7,880 nt of DNA, taken from NCBI GenBank assembly GCA_959020865.1, contig CAUEUD010000177.1, positions 1 to 7,880 on the forward strand, written 5' to 3'. Below, one piece after another: positions 5,662 through 7,880 of this stretch. Source of the stretch: Eubacterium limosum (GTDB taxonomy: Bacteria > Bacillota > Clostridia > Eubacteriales > Eubacteriaceae). Under the pieces are notes generated by a model, which saw only the letters and a list, made by a program, of their open reading frames with translations, was not told the DNA's origin and searched no databases. The position numbers and the translations under genes are program-made. Position 1 is the stretch's first letter; every line of letters begins with the position of its first letter.

Positions 5662-6873
5662 TTAAATTGATGGATGTGCGCCATTCCAGACAATAGCGCG
5701 GTAATTTTCGGGATCTGTATCCCCTTCCGTTGAAAACATAATGATCTTAGAATTATGGTCCAGACCAATGCGCTCTCTCAGCTCTTTATAGTCGTCGCTT
5801 TCCATTAAGGTTGCGATTAAGCCCATGGATACCGCTCCGGACTCACCGGAGGTTACAGGCATATCCCCTTTCACCGGCGCCGCCAGCATTCTCATACCTT
5901 TTGCCGCCACCCAGTCCGGGCAGGACACGAAAAAGGAGCTGTTATTTTTCAAAATTTCCCATGAGATGGTGTTCGGCTCACCGCAGGCTAAACCGGCCAT
6001 GATCGTTTGCATATCTCCATCCACAAAACGTATCTTACCGTCTCTGGCAGAGGCCGATTTATATAAACAGGCTGCTTCATCCGCTTCAACTACAACCGTT
6101 GTGGGGCAGTTTTTCGGGAACAGGTTTGCGAAAAATCCTTGTACCGCTCCAGCCAGAGATCCAACACCTGCCTGAATAAAAATATGTGTCGGACGTTCAC
6201 AGCCAGCGGTCTTTAACTGCTCGGCGGCTTCCAGCGCCATTGTCCCGTAGCCCTGCATAATCCAGGCGGGAATTTCTTCGTAGCCATCCCATGCGGTATC
6301 CTGAACAACCACCCCGTTTTCTGTTTTTTCTGCTTCAGCCGCCGCAATACGGACGCATTCATCATAGTTTACATCTGTAATAGACGCCTCCGCGTTCTCT
6401 TTTAAGATATTTTCCAATCGAATCGGGCTGGAGCCCTTAGGCATATAGACGACTGCCCTTTGTCCGAGCTTATTGGCCGCCCACGCAACACCACGTCCGT
6501 GGTTGCCGTCAGTAGCTGTAAAAAAAGTGGCCTGTCCAAACTCTTCTTTCAGTTTATCGGACGTCAGATAATCATAGTCCAGCTCAGAGACATCCCTGCC
6601 CAGTTTTTGTGCAATATACCTCGCCATTGCAAAGGAACCGCCTAAAACCTTAAAGGCATTGAGACCAAAACGGTAAGATTCATCTTTCACAAACAAACTT
6701 CCGATGCCCAGATACTCTGACATTTTGTCAAGCTTTACAAGTGGCGTCTGTGAATACTGCGGAAAGCTTTCATGAAAAGCTTTCGCCTTCTTAACCGATT
6801 CGATGGACATCACCGATAATTCCTTATCGTCCGTTTTTGGCATCTCATTGGATACCCATTTGATTTTTTCCAT
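5662..6873 (-). CDS. ygeX: 2,3-diaminopropionate ammonia-lyase
   Basis: A 403-residue fold-type II PLP enzyme (E. coli YgeX/DpaL is 398) converting 2,3-diaminopropionate to pyruvate and two ammonia through 2-aminoacrylate. The PLP lysine is K75 in RFGLNAFK. The two acidic residues shown to matter in the E. coli enzyme (D120 and D189) are present as D122 in TATDGNHGRG and D192 in VVQDTAWDGY. GVGSLAG (236-242) is the phosphate-binding glycine loop, and MAGLACGEP (292-300), SGESGAVSMG (342-351) and STEGDTD (381-387) are further family blocks. Relative to the E. coli protein, four residues are inserted between the lysine and the first aspartate. The ATG has AGGAG 6 nt upstream; an in-frame ATG 129 nt further up lies inside the regulator gene. 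It is the first enzyme gene after the regulator (58-nt gap) and supplies the carbon product, pyruvate, of the pathway. Confidence 0.95.
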   Translation of the reverse strand: MEKIKWVSNEMPKTDDKELSVMSIESVKKAKAFHESFPQYSQTPLVKLDKMSEYLGIGSLFVKDESYRFGLNAFKVLGGSFAMARYIAQKLGRDVSELDYDYLTSDKLKEEFGQATFFTATDGNHGRGVAWAANKLGQRAVVYMPKGSSPIRLENILKENAEASITDVNYDECVRIAAAEAEKTENGVVVQDTAWDGYEEIPAWIMQGYGTMALEAAEQLKTAGCERPTHIFIQAGVGSLAGAVQGFFANLFPKNCPTTVVVEADEAACLYKSASARDGKIRFVDGDMQTIMAGLACGEPNTISWEILKNNSSFFVSCPDWVAAKGMRMLAAPVKGDMPVTSGESGAVSMGLIATLMESDDYKELRERIGLDHNSKIIMFSTEGDTDPENYRAIVWNGAHPSI

Positions 6874-6879
6874 TGTTCT

Positions 6880-6884
6880 CTCCT
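6880..6884 (-). promoter_or_regulatory. Shine-Dalgarno site that fixes the ygeX start
   Basis: AGGAG within ACAGGAGAGA, 6 nt before the ATG at 6873. It rejects the in-frame extension that would overlap the last 71 nt of the regulator gene. No promoter was recognised in the 58-nt spacer, so cotranscription with the regulator is likely. Confidence 0.75.
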
Positions 6885-6931
6885 GTTGAAGTGTAATACT
6901 AAATTGTTTTTGGGGCCGTGATAGTCTTCGC

Positions 6932-7588
6932 CTATTTCTTTTCTGACGGATCAGAACTGCTCTGATCAATATAGCTATACAGTGTGTACTTGGATATTCC
7001 AAAGTAAGCTGTCAGCTTTTCGCTTGCCTTGGTAATCAGTAAGGCTCCGGCATCATTTAAAAATTTAAGCGCCTTGATTTTATCCTCTTTGTTCATTAAG
7101 GCCACCGGCTTTCCAACCAGACGAACAGACTGCTCAAGCAGATCGTCCAGTAAGTCATTAACATTAGTGGGAATGTTCTCCACCTCTTCCTCTTTTTCTT
7201 TTTTGGTTCCGATAAGAGACTGAAGTGAGTTTTCCACCATCAATAAGCCTGTAATGTCATAATTAATTGAAAAGATACCGATAACCTTATTTTCTTTATC
7301 TCTGATATAAACCGTACTCGATTTTAAAATTTTTCCATCTGCCGTTTTTGTCATATAATCCAGATGATCCTGTAAATCTTCAGGGCTTTTTTTCAGAGCT
7401 TCCAGCACAACATGGGAGGGCCCGTCTCCCAGCTTGCGGTTGGTAACATGTCCATTTTCTATATAGACAACTGTGCTCTCTTTATTTTCAGTCGTAAGAT
7501 CGTGCACTACCACTTCACAGTTGCTGCCAAACTGGGTAGCAATGCCATGGGCCAAATTTTTTAATAAATCCAGTGTTTCTCCTTGCAT
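6932..7588 (-). CDS. YheO/DauR-like PAS-HTH transcriptional regulator
   Basis: A 218-residue cytoplasmic regulator with the two-domain layout of YheO-like proteins. The N-terminal PAS-like domain (about 10-115) carries GSNCEVVVHDL (21-31), ENGHVTNRKLGDGPS (44-58) and the block LKSSTVYIRDKENKVIGIFSINYD (88-111, given here as two joined parts: LKSSTVYIRD and KVIGIFSINYD). A lysine/glutamate-rich linker (129-138) follows. The C-terminal helix-turn-helix (about 147-208) contains NKEDKIKALKFLNDAGALL and the recognition region AYFGISKYTLYSYID. In this family DauR represses D-arginine catabolism; ligands of most members are unknown. As the first gene of the operon it most likely senses a purine-pathway intermediate and controls its own operon, as activator or repressor. 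GAAGGAA lies 9 nt before the ATG, a weaker ribosome site than those of the enzymes, which suits low expression. AAGGAG just after the ATG is probably coincidental. It replaces the sigma-54 activator YgeV of the E. coli cluster. Confidence 0.9.
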   Translation of the reverse strand: MQGETLDLLKNLAHGIATQFGSNCEVVVHDLTTENKESTVVYIENGHVTNRKLGDGPSHVVLEALKKSPEDLQDHLDYMTKTADGKILKSSTVYIRDKENKVIGIFSINYDITGLLMVENSLQSLIGTKKEKEEEVENIPTNVNDLLDDLLEQSVRLVGKPVALMNKEDKIKALKFLNDAGALLITKASEKLTAYFGISKYTLYSYIDQSSSDPSEKK

Positions 7589-7625
7589 CTTAATTAATTC
7601 CTTCGCATATCGACTTTTTCAAACG

Positions 7626-7664
7626 ACCAAACAGTTTATCAGCTTACCTGACAATTTGTTTGGT
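7626..7664 (-). other. 39-nt two-part hairpin in the regulator's 5' leader
   Basis: On the minus strand ACCAAACA (7657-7664) pairs perfectly with TGTTTGGT (7626-7633). After a 2x2 internal loop, TTGTCAG pairs with CTGATAA (one G-U), closing a 5-nt loop GTAAG. With the start site predicted near 7668, the hairpin would form at the extreme 5' end of the operon mRNA. No T run follows, so it is not a terminator. It could stabilise the mRNA, bind a regulator as RNA, or as DNA be a dyad operator just downstream of the promoter. It matches no riboswitch class I can recognise. Confidence 0.55.
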
Positions 7665-7674
7665 TCATGTGTCT

Positions 7675-7703
7675 ATCATAACACCATTTTTGAAGAAGCG
7701 CAA
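7675..7703 (-). promoter_or_regulatory. Probable operon promoter with extended -10
   Basis: TTGCGC (7698-7703) and TATGAT (7675-7680) are separated by exactly 17 nt, with TGT directly before the -10 (extended -10, TGTTATGAT). The -35 is poor (three of six), the -10 good (five of six). A nearly pure A/T tract (about 7710-7737) just upstream could act as an UP element. A start near 7668 gives a leader of about 80 nt. A weak -35 with an extended -10 suits a promoter that is activated or controlled. Confidence 0.5.
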
Positions 7704-7731
7704 CCCCTATTTTTAAAAAAAATAAAAATTT

Positions 7732-7759
7732 ATTATATCGCTAAAATGGATTTAATAAA
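7732..7759 (-). promoter_or_regulatory. Second candidate operon promoter with perfect -10
   Basis: TATAAT (7732-7737) lies 16 nt after TTTATT (7754-7759) on the minus strand. The -10 is a perfect match, the -35 matches three of six. In so A/T-rich a region a chance TATAAT is easy to get, so this is weaker than the downstream candidate. If used, the leader would be about 140 nt and would carry the same hairpin. Confidence 0.3.
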
Positions 7760-7880
7760 TTTTTTTAAAAAAGACTTGCTTTTTGTTTTAAAACATGATA
7801 AATTATCGTTAGGATAATAAAGTATTATTGTCTCGCAAATCCATTGAAAGGTTGCTGCATCTCACATAAAAACCTTCGCA
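7760..7880. other. Non-coding upstream region with look-alike elements
   Basis: No gene is supported here on either strand. It holds the element at 7811-7840, which shares blocks with 4277-4302 and, in its core 7814-7831, resembles the palindrome at 157-174. AAGGTT (7848-7853) and AACCTT (7871-7876) form a 6-bp inverted repeat near the edge. A plus-strand promoter for a divergent gene beyond the window is imaginable (TTGCTT at 7776-7781 with TAAATT at 7799-7804) but weak. Confidence 0.4.

Noticed and set aside
5640..5768. Longer N-termini for ygeY (to 5768), ygeX (to 7002) and arcC (to 2994)
   Set aside because: The added residues are not part of the families, two of the extensions overlap the preceding gene, and each shorter start has a strong, well-spaced ribosome site.
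7776..7804. Plus-strand promoter for a divergent gene
   Set aside because: TTGCTT and TAAATT at 17-nt spacing match consensus only moderately in a very A/T-rich stretch, and no gene start is visible before the window ends.
7473..7817. A 114-codon plus-strand frame spanning the regulator start and upstream region
   Set aside because: It is antisense to the regulator's N-terminus, then runs through the predicted promoters, and has no family features.
7589..7880. Purine riboswitch or other known riboswitch upstream of the operon
   Set aside because: No guanine/xanthine aptamer core, T-box or other class was recognised in the leader; the hairpin there has a different architecture.
7589..7880. 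Sigma-54 promoter, as expected for YgeV-controlled clusters
   Set aside because: No GG-N10-GC pair in a TGGCAC/TTGCA context was found upstream of the regulator.

Overview
The window is one minus-strand catabolic operon from what looks like an anaerobic Firmicute of the Clostridia. An acetogen of the Eubacterium/Acetobacterium kind would fit, but no phylogenetic marker is present, so this rests on style: strong AAGGAG/AGGAGG ribosome sites, A/T-rich spacers, coding DNA of intermediate GC, and protein versions typical of Clostridia. There are no mobile elements, tRNAs, rRNAs or CRISPR repeats.

Reading in the direction of transcription (right to left): a 292-base upstream region (7589-7880) holds two candidate promoters and a striking 39-nt hairpin. 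Then come a YheO/DauR-type PAS-HTH regulator (6932-7588), diaminopropionate ammonia-lyase ygeX (5662-6873), the M20 metallohydrolase ygeY (4329-5639), the knotted carbamoyltransferase ygeW (3021-4220), carbamate kinase arcC (2008-2940), ridA (1590-1967) and an NCS2 purine permease (185-1510). Spacers are 22 to 108 nt. At the left edge, a well-formed promoter and ribosome site precede the first 17 codons of another minus-strand gene (1-52), probably a second regulator of the same PAS-HTH type.

The genes combine into the lower half of anaerobic purine (xanthine/urate) breakdown, as known for the E. coli yge/yqe cluster and related clusters of gut anaerobes. The permease brings in a purine. Upstream enzymes not in this window open the rings to ureido compounds. 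YgeY and YgeW remove the acyl/carbamoyl groups, YgeW presumably by phosphorolysis to carbamoyl phosphate. ArcC converts carbamoyl phosphate and ADP to ATP, CO2 and NH3. YgeX converts 2,3-diaminopropionate to pyruvate and two NH3, and RidA clears the reactive 2-aminoacrylate that YgeX makes. The gene families are seen directly; the assembled pathway is inference from known clusters.

The protein families are all known. The less-explained parts are non-coding: the leader hairpin, two sets of look-alike elements shared between separated intergenic regions, a near-perfect palindrome over a promoter -35 box, and hairpins in two operon spacers.
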